A stretch of DNA of 64,000 nt from Epiperipatus broadwayi (lineage: Eukaryota; Onychophora; Udeonychophora; Euonychophora; Peripatidae), in assembly GCA_028023455.1 (NCBI GenBank), contig JAQFVV010000031.1, forward strand, positions 5,994,926-6,058,925, in the 5' to 3' direction. The notes below the pieces were generated by a model. The model saw only the letters and a list, made by a program, of their open reading frames with translations, did not search any database and was not told the DNA's origin. This document shows, piece after piece, positions 38,121 through 48,660 of this stretch (positions are counted from its first letter, which is position 1; each line of letters begins with the position of its first letter). The position numbers and the translations under genes were made by a program.

Positions 38121-38765
38121 TATATAAGGTATATGAGCACAGATTTTCACATGACCCACCATTCTCCACTCTATCTCATAACACTGATACACTTGAACAC
38201 ATATAAGGTGGAACAATATATAATCACCAATATAAGCATGTTATTCTAAACCAGCAGTCATCAGTTGGTCAGTATTATCATCTCTACACACATGTGCAAT
38301 AAGTGCTCAGATATAGCCAATCTGCATACTTTAATGGGCAGTTTTCAAGCCCCTCCACCCTCCAAATCTTCAACCACCCATTCAATTGAAAATCTGATTA
38401 TGGAATGCTCAAAGGCCACCCTGAGGTCATGATTCTTGTCATATCAATGTTGAACTAATGTCAATATGACCCCTCATGTACAGGACATAAACCATTTAAT
38501 ACATAAACAAGGGATGGGCAGATATCTCTACTATGTAATAACTGAAATACAGGCTTATTATATACCTATATCAATATATGTAATATATGAGCACAGACTT
38601 TCACATGACCCACCACTCTCTATTCTATCTCATAACACTGATATACTTGAACACATATATGTTGAAAAGATAAATAATCAACAATATACATATTTCATGC
38701 TAAACCAACAATCATCTCTTGGTCCAGGTTATCATCTCTACACATATATAGAATAAGTGCTCAGT
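38121..38765. mobile_element. Family P element, copy P4: tandem dimer inserted in RTE
   Basis: The insert is flanked by CCTTTTAA at 38113-38120 and 38766-38773, and the LINE reading resumes across it. It contains two direct copies of the AGCACAG..TTTCACATGACCCAC unit about 460 bp apart (38134 and 38590). Both minus-strand ribozyme copies are decayed: in the first GAAA is changed, in the second the CTGATGA core reads GAGATGA. The dated target (an RTE coding region) proves family P is mobile. Confidence 0.85.
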
Positions 38766-38773
38766 CCTTTTAA

Positions 38774-39870
38774 CATTATCTTTAGTCCTACTTTCATCTG
38801 TTAACTCTTGCAACATTTCCCACAACTCTAAAACATTATTTGCAAAAACAACTACATCATCTGCAAAATCTAAATGACTTAAATAATCTCTATTTACTTT
38901 CATTCCTTTAGCTTCCCATTTTAATCCACAAAACACTTATTGCAGTGCAGCTCTAAAAAGTTTTGGACATGTAAAGTCACCCTGTCTTACACACTTTTCA
39001 ATGTTGACTTTCCTAGTATTATTATGTAATTTATTTGTTGATGTTGCATTTTTATAAATATTCTTTAAAATATGACAATATCCTGGATCTATATCTTGAT
39101 CATCCAATGCTTTAATCATTGAAAAAATATTTATAGAATCAAATACCCTTTCATAATCTACAAATCCAAAACATAATGACAAGTCATATTTATTTGGCCT
39201 TTCTATAACTTCTCTCAATACCTGGATATGATTTACTGTACTAAAACCAGTTTTAATTTCAGTTTGTTCTCTTTGTTGATGGAAATTCAGTGTTCTCTGT
39301 AGAGAGTTGTAATAAAAAATTTGTATAACACTGATAAAAGGCTGATAAGTCTGTAATTTCTAATATATTCTTTATCACCTTTTTTAAATATTAATATTAA
39401 TACTGCATTCATTCAATCATCTGGTACATCTTTATCATTTTAGATATTTGGTATATAACTTTGCTAAAAAAAATTTATTTCTTCACCTCATTCTTTTAAT
39501 ATATGAATTGTAATTCCATAATTATCTGGAGACTTTTCTTTCTTTATAAATTTAATTGCATGTCTCACTTCTTCATTTAAAATTATGGGTAATTCAGAAG
39601 ATATAATAGATATAGGAGGTATTAGTTCTTTATTACTATATAATTCTTGATTGAAAACTTCTTTCCATTTTGTGATGCCTTCTCTCTTTTTAGTAATAAT
39701 TCCTTTTTTTTTTCTTACTGCAGATATAAATTTTCTACCAATACCAAAATGTTGTTTTAAGCTCTTGAGACTTTTATTCTCTTCTACAGCTTTCCTTTAA
39801 TAGTTCACAGTTATACTTTCTTATATCATTTCAACTATGTTCCACACCAATTTACAAAATTCGAGACATA
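38774..39870 (-). pseudogene. RTE reverse transcriptase N-terminal and catalytic relic (copy 2)
   Basis: From 39870 downwards the minus strand gives the linker equivalent to KAVEENKSLK and FGIGRKFISA, the reverse transcriptase start with NEEVRHAIKF, then IRNYR.ISLLSVLYK, FGFVDYERVFDSI (39166-39128 region; the AFDS block altered to VFDS) and LDFADDVVVFANNVLELW near 38860. It ends where the family P insert begins (DNVKR). Several stops and frameshifts make it non-functional. Its preserved stop-free segments are 38937-39218 and 38712-38936; the end of the latter runs into family P. Confidence 0.9.
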
Positions 39871-39890
39871 TCTACCGACAATTTTTTTTT

Positions 39891-40480
39891 AAAAAAAAAC
39901 AACAACAACAACAGGAAAATGATTAATAACACTACTCTCAAGAAATCAACATAATCAGAAGATATCAAAGCAAAAATAACATAAATAATCCATTTTAATA
40001 GTCATTTATTAGACTAGAGATTATCCAATAATTAATAATATTTTTGTAGTGTAAACTTTCACACACCACTTTCATGTGGAAATATTAATCATTATTAAAT
40101 AATCAATTTCTTTTTAATCTTATAAAATACATTATTACGCATAAAACACATCTAATTCTCTAACAATAATACTAAATCACGAATAACTTAAATCTGATTT
40201 TCAGAAAAGTACTCGTGTTTTGCTTTAAATAGAAAGAAATAGCAATATACTTTTTAATCTGTCAAATTTTCAGTGAATCTGTCAATCATTTGATATATGA
40301 AAAAGTATTTGCATATTCGTTAATATTATTCTGCAGATAAGTTTTAAATTATTTATTGATTTGCTGTTATTATTAAAGGATATTATTTATTTTATGTATA
40401 TGTGTATTGTAAATTTAAAAAAGTATGGGTTATTGATTATGTTGTTTCAGCTTTGACGTTTTCTGTTTATATTGATTTTT
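39891..40480. other. AT-rich DNA, nothing recognised
   Basis: Starts with a short CAA repeat; otherwise AT-rich without supported features. Confidence 0.4.
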
Positions 40481-41430
40481 GTTTTAGAAAATATTAATCA
40501 TTTTTCCATTGCTTTAAAATTATTTGTTTGATATATCGATGATTGTATGTTGTTATTCAGAAGGATAAAGTGAATAATTTTTTAATACTTCAAATGCTTT
40601 TGATAGTAAAATTAATTTTATTATTGAGGAGAGTACATTTCATTTTGTTAAAGTAATTATTTTATATTTAAATATTAATAAGCCTGTCATTATTTTATTT
40701 TATAATCATTTTATTAAACATAAGAAGTTAAGAAATATGTTATGTCCTAACTGTTATTAGCCTTTCCAACACGAGAGAATTCCTTTAATGAATTATTGTT
40801 ATAGGAAAAGAAACTTTATTACCTTTGACAATAATGCTTATATTCAAAGGGGCCAATTTCCTTTTTATTATATTGATAAGGGTATTTTCATGTGTCAAAG
40901 CATCAGCTGGTAAGCGAACCCGCAACCTGGAACAACTGCTTGTAAGGCAGCTGTGCTGACCACTCGATCATCAATGCTTACTTAATAAAAACATCTAATG
41001 GCCTCATATTAATAAAATTTAATTATTAAGAATAAATACTTTATTTATTTACCATTGAATTCATCAATTTATAGAATAGTTATTTATTGGAAAATATGAA
41101 ACTTGCTTGAAAGAAAGACCTTTTAAATTCATTACTGAATAATTTAAAACAGTCAATTGATAGGAAATCCATTGTCTGGGACTGCTTAGAAAAACTTTTG
41201 CAGTTGTCTTAAAATTTATATAGGTCAAATTAAATGAAGGCTTACTGAAAAATTTAAAACTCATATGAGTAGAGTTAAAAATAGATATCATAACTCCGCT
41301 TTGTATATTCATAAACTAAATGCAGGTTGTGAAATATTATTTGACAATGGAAAAGTTATATTTTATGACAAAAACAAATTATATAAATAAATTAAAAAAC
41401 TGGGATAAGATTTTTCCTGAATCTAAACCA
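40481..41430 (+). pseudogene. Penelope-like element relic (reverse transcriptase end and GIY-YIG endonuclease)
   Basis: Near 40532-40543 the frame reads YIDDC after a TGA that replaces the usual Arg, matching the RYVDD motif C of Penelope-type reverse transcriptases. The following frame gives INFIIEES, NKPVIILFY and PFQHERIPLMNYCYRKRN, in the order found after motif C in this family (the HP..HK and R motifs). After a SINE insertion (about 40889-40979) the region 41205-41360 reads KIYIGQIK, KTHMSRVKNRYHNSALYIHK, which corresponds to a GIY-YIG nuclease (YIG, the THM.. helix and NSA..H). Stops and frameshifts abound. Penelope-like elements use this nuclease for integration. Confidence 0.8.
40889..40979 (-). 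mobile_element. tRNA-derived SINE, copy 3 (inside Penelope-like relic)
   Basis: Minus-strand tRNA-like body between about 40977 and 40900, with CTTACAA in the anticodon-loop position, GGGTTCGCTTACC as box B and end GCTGATGC, followed by TTTGACACATGAAAA. It separates the thumb-side and nuclease parts of the Penelope-like relic, so it is younger than that element. Confidence 0.85.
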
Positions 41431-41769
41431 TTAATCTCATAAAGATATCCTGTGATATTACATGTGGTTGCACTTTTGTAATAAACTATAGGAAAGCTTT
41501 CTTTTGTTTTGTACAGGGAAAGACACAAATATATCTAGAATTATTCTCTGGTAGGTACACCTGTTGTATGTACATGCTTTTTCTGCTACATACCTCATGT
41601 GAGAACCCTTCTGCATTAATCTTGCAAAGGACATCACAATGTAAAAATGTGTTGCCATATTGCACTTTTTTGTGTAAAGATTGTTTGCATACTTGTTGAT
41701 TTTTGTAATGTTTGAAAAGTTGGAATGTCATGGAATTCTTTTTTCTTTTAAGGAAAATGGCAAGAAAAG

Positions 41770-42333
41770 TAGTTGTAATCCATTAAATATATCACAAGCA
41801 AGCTTCTCTGGGAAAGGCACAAATTTTTGAATAGTTTAATAGAAGTGACACATTCCCCATGTTTAAACAAAAGTGTGGTGGCTAAAGTCCAATCTCAAAA
41901 TAATGATTTTATTGATGGCAAATGTATTTTTCTCTAGGAATTAGTTTATAATAGACATGCAGTTTCTCTGCATGTTTTGAAATGTTTGTGATGCAAGAAA
42001 AATCCCCAATTAATGTGAAGCAGAGAGTGATAGCTTCACTGAGATTTCACACCTGCACACAAAGTTTTGAGGGTAAAACAAATTATAAACAAAATCAGCA
42101 TAATCCAACATCTTCATCTGCTATATTCATTTGATCTCACTCTATGTAATTTTTTTTTTCCTCGTGAATCGAAAAATTTGTTTTTTGCAGATTTAGACAA
42201 GGTGAAGGAAAAAAAAAACATTGCATGTATTAAAAGGTCTCACCTTGAAAGAGATTGTGGATTACTTCACATAGTGACAAACACATTTAGACTGGTGTAC
42301 TGCATCAAATAAACACTACTTTGAAGGAGATTA
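41770..42333 (+). pseudogene. mariner-like transposase C-terminal relic
   Basis: The frame used at 42067-42312 reads YSFDLTLCNFFFPRES, the counterpart of the mariner YSPDLAPCDFFLFP motif with the final catalytic Asp changed to Asn (CNFF). It is followed by LDKVKEKK, RDCGLLH and RLVYCIK. One base out of frame near 42310 comes NKHYFEGD then a stop, the classic mariner C-terminus. Upstream, ELVYNRHAVSLHVLKCL and TPAHKVLRV (near 42050) match the central catalytic region, where HHDNAPAH is expected. Earlier parts are too decayed to follow. No terminal inverted repeats were recognised. The insertion lies downstream of the Penelope-like relic. Confidence 0.85.
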
Positions 42334-42567
42334 AAGTAGTAATGCAAAATAAATATACAATGTTTATTATAATAGTTCAGTTACTTTTGGTTATTCTCTT
42401 TTATGTATGATATTTGTATCTAGTTGAATTTCATTTGAGAAGTTCTATTTGTTAATAGCTGAAATTATGGGCAAGAAAGAATTTTAATAAAAAAATGTTT
42501 TTAGTGAATAAGTTATATGATTTTCTATGTTATTTATTCTTCATTACTAGTGTAGCATTAAGCTGTA

Positions 42568-43105
<538 letters not shown>

Positions 43106-43360
43106 CTTAGTATAGACAATATGCATATAATTAAATATTATATATGTATGAAACAATAAATATATTAACCATCTAAAAGCATAAGTGTAACGCTTATTCT
43201 TGCAACTTATTCTTATATAAAGCAACATTTTATTGACCATACTTAAATAAGTATTTGAACCTGTTATAAACCTAATATTTCAAGTGACAAATTATTTATA
43301 CAAATTTAGTTAATATGTTACAGGGAAGAGAAAGTTTTTATTTTTATTTTTCAGTACTTA

Positions 43361-43553
43361 TGATTTGAATTATATTAGTTTGAGTACATATAAATAAATG
43401 AGTGATATAGAAAATTGTAATCTTGTGTAAGAAAATTAATCTCTATACATGTACTATTAGACAGGTGTTAAATTTTCTTCCACAAGATTACAATTATATA
43501 CATCACTAATTTATTTATTTATATATATTCAAACTAATATAATCTCAAATTAC
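43361..43553. repeat. Foldback inverted repeat
   Basis: Arms 43361-43437 and 43471-43553 are inverted copies: TATATTAGTTTGA pairs with TCAAACTAATATA, and TTGTAATCTTGTG with CACAAGATTACAA. The loop is about 33 bases. A further copy of part of the right arm lies at 43792-43834. Confidence 0.85.
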
Positions 43554-43791
43554 AGTTATTAAAAATGACAAACATTTCTTTCCCTGCGATATACAAACTA
43601 AATTTGTCAATTGAAATATCAGGCTTGTAACAAGTTCAAAGCCTAATTTAAACATGATTAATAAAGATTGGTTTATATAAGAATAAGGTCTAAGGATAAA
43701 TGTTACACTTCTGCTTTTAAAACATTTATTGAAAAGTGAGTCCATGTAAATTTACAATTATTTAATAATACATATATAAAGATTATTTTTT

Positions 43792-43834
43792 ATCCACAAG
43801 ATTACAATTATATACATCACTAAATTATATATAT
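43792..43834. repeat. Third partial copy of the neighbouring foldback arm
   Basis: CCACAAGATTACAATTATAT and ACATCACTAA repeat the right arm of the foldback 43361-43553 in the same orientation, just upstream of CT and TA microsatellites. Confidence 0.8.
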
Positions 43835-43933
43835 ATACATACAAAAATTGCATACAAAATATCATGTGTAAAAAAAGTTGGATATTTAAATTAAAATTTA
43901 ACTTCAAATATATATAAAGAAACAAAAATCTCA

Positions 43934-44609
<676 letters not shown>

Positions 44610-44790
44610 TATGTAATCAGAGAAAGTTCCTGTTCATTGTATGGCCAAGTCATAAAAATGCCATCTATAATTCTTAACCAAGTATCAGATTTGATGTTGG
44701 AATTTTCTTAGATAAAGGATTCCAATTGATCCCCAAAATGTTGGTGTAATTTGATGTCAACATTGTTCCCATTGCAGTAACTGGTTTTTG
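44610..44790 (-). pseudogene. Penelope-like reverse transcriptase fragment
   Basis: Minus strand from 44790: VTAMGTMLTSNYTNILGI matches the GTAMGT..AP.YANIFM motif B of Penelope-type reverse transcriptases. After a frame change, DTWLRIIDGIFMTWPYNEQE corresponds to the motif C block W.RYIDDIFMIW with an acidic tail; the second catalytic Asp is replaced by Gly. Only about 60 codons survive. No GIY-YIG part was found next to it. Confidence 0.75.
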
Positions 44791-46510
44791 TAAATAATAT
44801 ATAAAGTTAAAAACAAAATAGTTATTTTTGTATGATGAAATATATTAATTAATATATTTTAAAAGTAAAAACTTGTAATATTTACTTGGCCGTTGTTGGC
44901 CATTTTGTATAATATTACAATATATTTAACCTGCATATTGCAAAAAATGATTTAATACTAATTAATGATTATATTAGCTAATTAGTAACAGTGCAACAAT
45001 TTTTAACTTCTGTACATTTAAAAGTATATTATAAAATCATTAATATTATAAATAAATATATTTCTATTTAACTTATTTTAGGACATTTTATTACATATCT
45101 AGCTATAAGGAGGTTATTAGATAGTAATGCAATTTAATTCCAATTCCAAGTCTTTATAGATTGAGTTCAAAATCTTTATGCTTGTATTCACTTAAGCTGA
45201 CTTTCTTTACTAACAAACTTGTAACTTTATAGCAAAAAAGGAAATTACATAATGTTGGTTTCAAATTCTAACAGTTTTATTTCTAAATCTGGGTCCTATA
45301 TCTTCTTTAACAAAAAAAAAAAACTAAAATTGTTTTGGGGGTGAAGATTAAATTACAATCTGATTTGATATCTAATAATCCATCAAGCTTACAGCAGATG
45401 GCATTATAACCTTGATAACAAGTTTCTTGGTTTATGACCTCTGCATAAAATACTTTGACTTTGCTTATGGAAAATTTATCCTATATCAAATAAGATCTGT
45501 TCATGTTTATATTTCTTGTTAATAATAAACCCTTTAATAATTTGTTTTTATTTTGTTCACAGTGTGTCTTTAGATTAGTTTTTTAAGGAAATTTAAATAA
45601 AATAGTGTTTAAAATGCTGTATAATTTCATTTAATATTAATTCAATTAAATTCCTATTTTTGAAATGTTATTTTTTTTAAATAAATGTGAATTAATCAAA
45701 ATTATTTTCAAAATACATTTAAACGATTATAGTAAGTATGGACATTATTTTTGTTATTATTATTAATATTCATTTATTAATATAGATTAATTGTAATAAC
45801 TTCCAACTATCAGTAATTGCAAAGTACAAATATATGCCTCCCACGGAGTTACTTGGCGTCAAGAGTTATAAAATGTCAAAAACCAATGAAAAGATAGAAT
45901 AATACCCTTCTGTCTTTGGACTCTGTTGTTATATAAGCTTAGTTTTTTTTATTTAATTTATAAATTATAAGGTGAATTTTCTTTGTTGTTTTTATTTATG
46001 TAGAGATTAAATGTTCTGCAAACACCATTAATTAATATAGGTTTAATACATTTTACCCAAAATGTCATCTTCCTCCTACTAAAAAGTATTTGTGCTTTTA
46101 TGTAGGAGAAACTGTTATAAACAGTTTATATAATTAGAATATCGTTGAATTAAAGTATATATTAAATTATGCCAAGAATAACAATATCAAAAAAATAAGT
46201 TACATTTCAGTAATATATTAATTATACACAATAATTATACATCTGTATACATTTTGATACATTGTTACTTAATGTTGTTTTTCTTAATATAATTTTTAAT
46301 TCAATTTTTTGTCTATAATTTTGTGTTTTTTACTGAATAGATCAATTATTATTGAAGACATTGATTTCTTATTGTAGATTCATATTTAGTAGGAGGTGTT
46401 GAAATTATGTAAGAATTTGTTTTACTTTGTTATATTTTAATTTGTTTCCTATGAAATTTTTTATAAATATTACCAAAATCACACTTTTCTTTGTTTTTGC
46501 CATAATATCC
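44791..46510. other. AT-rich DNA, nothing recognised
   Basis: No coding feature or repeat identified. Confidence 0.4.
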
Positions 46511-46693
46511 TATAAATACAATTTATCCAAACCACTTCAAACACTTTTTAGCAAAACTCTTTTTTTTTTAGAAGATCAAAATAAACTTGCTCTGAAGAAG
46601 ACTGAAGGTCAATCGAAATATAGGTGTATGTATATGTACAAATAAAGAGTTTTGTTAAAAACTGTTTGAAGCAGTTTGGATAAATTGTATTTA
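46511..46693. repeat. Foldback inverted repeat
   Basis: Arms 46511-46564 and 46644-46693 pair: ATACAATTTATCCAAAC with GTTTGGATAAATTGTAT, and TTTTAGCAAAACTC with GAGTTTTGTTAAAA. The loop of about 80 bases contains CTGAAGAAGACTGAAGGTCA, similar to strings near the ends of some Penelope-like elements. Confidence 0.85.
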
Positions 46694-46976
46694 TGAAATT
46701 TTTTACTTACTTTGTATTTTCTGAAGTTAATGTTTTTTTAAATATTATTTTTTCCAGTCTTTTTTTTGACAGCTTTTCTTTTAAAAAACAAGCATTTAAA
46801 CTTATAAGATTTGTATCTTATTAGCCTTGTATCATTTGCAATTTGGGATAAATTTATTTATCAGATTATAGCTATATTACAATACATAAATATAATGTTA
46901 GAAAACTTTTGCTTATTATATTGTATGTCTCTTTTATGTTTCAAAGAATTTATTTATCAAATGTTTTATAAGTTTA

Positions 46977-46999
46977 CCCCCCCCCCACACACACACATA
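46977..46999. repeat. Poly-C followed by (CA)n
   Basis: A short C run followed by CACACACAC within AT-rich DNA. Confidence 0.9.
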
Positions 47000-47178
47000 C
47001 ATACGATAGAAATAGGACTTACAGGAATTTTATATTTAATGGTATGTGGAATTAGATTTAATCATATATTTTGCATATTTGCATTAGTAAGAAAAGTAAT
47101 GTAATAACTAATTTTAGAAGGAACTTTATTCAAGAAAATATACATCTACAGATATTTCATGTTAAAGAATATATACAT

Positions 47179-47412
47179 ATATTCATATTATTATTTCGAT
47201 GAGCTTCCCTGTAATAAAAATAGAATACTTAAATAGCTGATATTACAGTAATATAACAAGCACTGTAGTTAGAGCTTCTCCTTTCTCAAATCATAAGAAT
47301 GTATAAGAAGAAGCTCCAAGGAAACTACTTGTTATTGCACTGAAATGTCAGCTATTTAGCTATTATATTTTTATTACCCAGAAACTCCAGGAAATAATAA
47401 TATGAATTCTTC
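47179..47412. repeat. Foldback inverted repeat beside (TA)n
   Basis: ATTCATATTATTATTT at the left end pairs with AAATAATAATATGAAT at the right; inner parts TAAATAGCTGA and TCAGCTATTTA also pair. The centre lies near 47300. A TA microsatellite begins about 15 bases further on. Confidence 0.85.
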
Positions 47413-47425
47413 ATTTATCTATGAG

Positions 47426-47426
<1 letters not shown>

Positions 47427-47518
<92 letters not shown>
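47427..47518. repeat. (TA)n microsatellite
   Basis: About 92 bases of TA, one slip near 47437. Confidence 0.97.
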
Positions 47519-47520
<2 letters not shown>

Positions 47521-48049
47521 TTTAAAAGAATTATAATAATACAAAACTTATCAAAGAATACTACAATAAATATTTTCAATAGCATCCAGTGAATTATACT
47601 ATTATTAAAAATATTTACAATAAAATAAGAAACAAAAAATTCATCCCACCACAGATTAGAGCACTGATGGAGATGTAACCAAGTGACTGTAAAAATATCT
47701 GAGGGTGTGATTTTTTAAATCTCTTTATTTTATTGTCTCTAATTTGTTTTTAAAAGTATTACAACTTCTTGCATTACTATTGTAAAAATAAGTGCACTTA
47801 GTGCACCATATTGCATACAGTATAAATGTTATACTTCTTATTTCCGTGAAGCAGGCATTTGGAAAATACTGTAATTGATCTTATAATGGCATTATTTTTT
47901 GATAAGTTTTTTCTAATATAAGACTGAGCATATTATAGGCTACTACACTCAAAGAATACATGTGTTTGTTTCTCTTCACTTCTGTGGCACAACTCACATA
48001 TGAAATATAATATTAGTAATGACCACGTTTATTTTGAGTAGAAAATCAA
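47519..48049. other. AT-rich DNA, nothing recognised
   Basis: No feature supported. Confidence 0.4.
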
Positions 48050-48150
48050 GCATTGGTGGTCAAGAGGTCAGTGACATCTGCTTTCCAAGCAGTTGTCCCG
48101 GGTTAGTGGGATCACTTCCCGGCTGATGCTATGACACATGAGAAAAAAAA
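48050..48150 (+). mobile_element. tRNA-derived SINE, copy 4
   Basis: tRNA-like body 48050-48129 with ends GCATTGG and CTGATGC, a CCCGGG in the variable region and TATGACACATGAG plus an A-rich tail behind it. It is preceded by TCAA, as are other copies, suggesting the element's true 5' end is a few bases upstream. Confidence 0.85.
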
Positions 48151-48520
48151 ATTCAAAAAATTTGAACTTCCAGTCCAATATTTAAATCTACATATTAGCT
48201 GCTTATTATTAATGCCTATAATTGGCACGTCTATGTTATAATTTGTGTTTGTGTGTAGATATATTATGTATTCCAGTAGTGTCATTTGACTTTAATGTAA
48301 TAATTAATGGTGTTTCTTATATTTAGAGATCTCAGGTTAAGCTCTCAGTTACTGCTACATTAAGGACCAAGTACGGATGTAACTATTATATGCTACGCAA
48401 TAATCTTTTTGCTCTATGCTCTGATTGACTTTAACTCAATCCAGAAAGTAACTGATTGTCACAAAGTATTGTAATTATATTTAAAAATGAATTCTGTGCA
48501 TCAAAGTGTGTATATATGTA

Positions 48521-48660
48521 TTGAATGTCTTTAGAAAAATTTAACTTTATTTAAATATTTCAAATACATATAAATGTTAGTAATAGCACATCACAGTGCT
48601 ATCACTAACAGTTGAATGTGTTTGGCATATTTAAATAAAGTTATATTTTAAAGACATTTA
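48521..48660. repeat. Foldback inverted repeat
   Basis: TAACTTTATTTAAATAT (near 48541) pairs with ATATTTAAATAAAGTTA, AATGTCTTTA with TAAAGACATT, and TAGTAATAGCAC with GTGCTATCACTA at the centre; the loop is only a few bases (ATCACA). Confidence 0.85.

Larger units (their letters stand above)
37452..39876 (-). mobile_element. RTE LINE (copy 2), 5'-truncated, interrupted by family P
   Basis: Minus-strand copy. The 3' end with a short TGATGATGATG tail is at about 37452; the 5' truncation is near 39870, just after the endonuclease, so the endonuclease is absent. The reverse transcriptase is recognisable throughout but has many stops and frameshifts. A 645-bp family P insertion (38121-38765) splits it in the NVKK-KVMFN region. 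Imperfect candidate flanking repeats are GACAATAATTTT (left) and GACAATTTTTTTT (right, 39877). Confidence 0.9.

Noticed and set aside
38220-38290. Working ribozyme in the first unit of P4
   Set aside because: CTGATGA is kept on the minus strand, but the GAAA core has changed, so cleavage is not expected.
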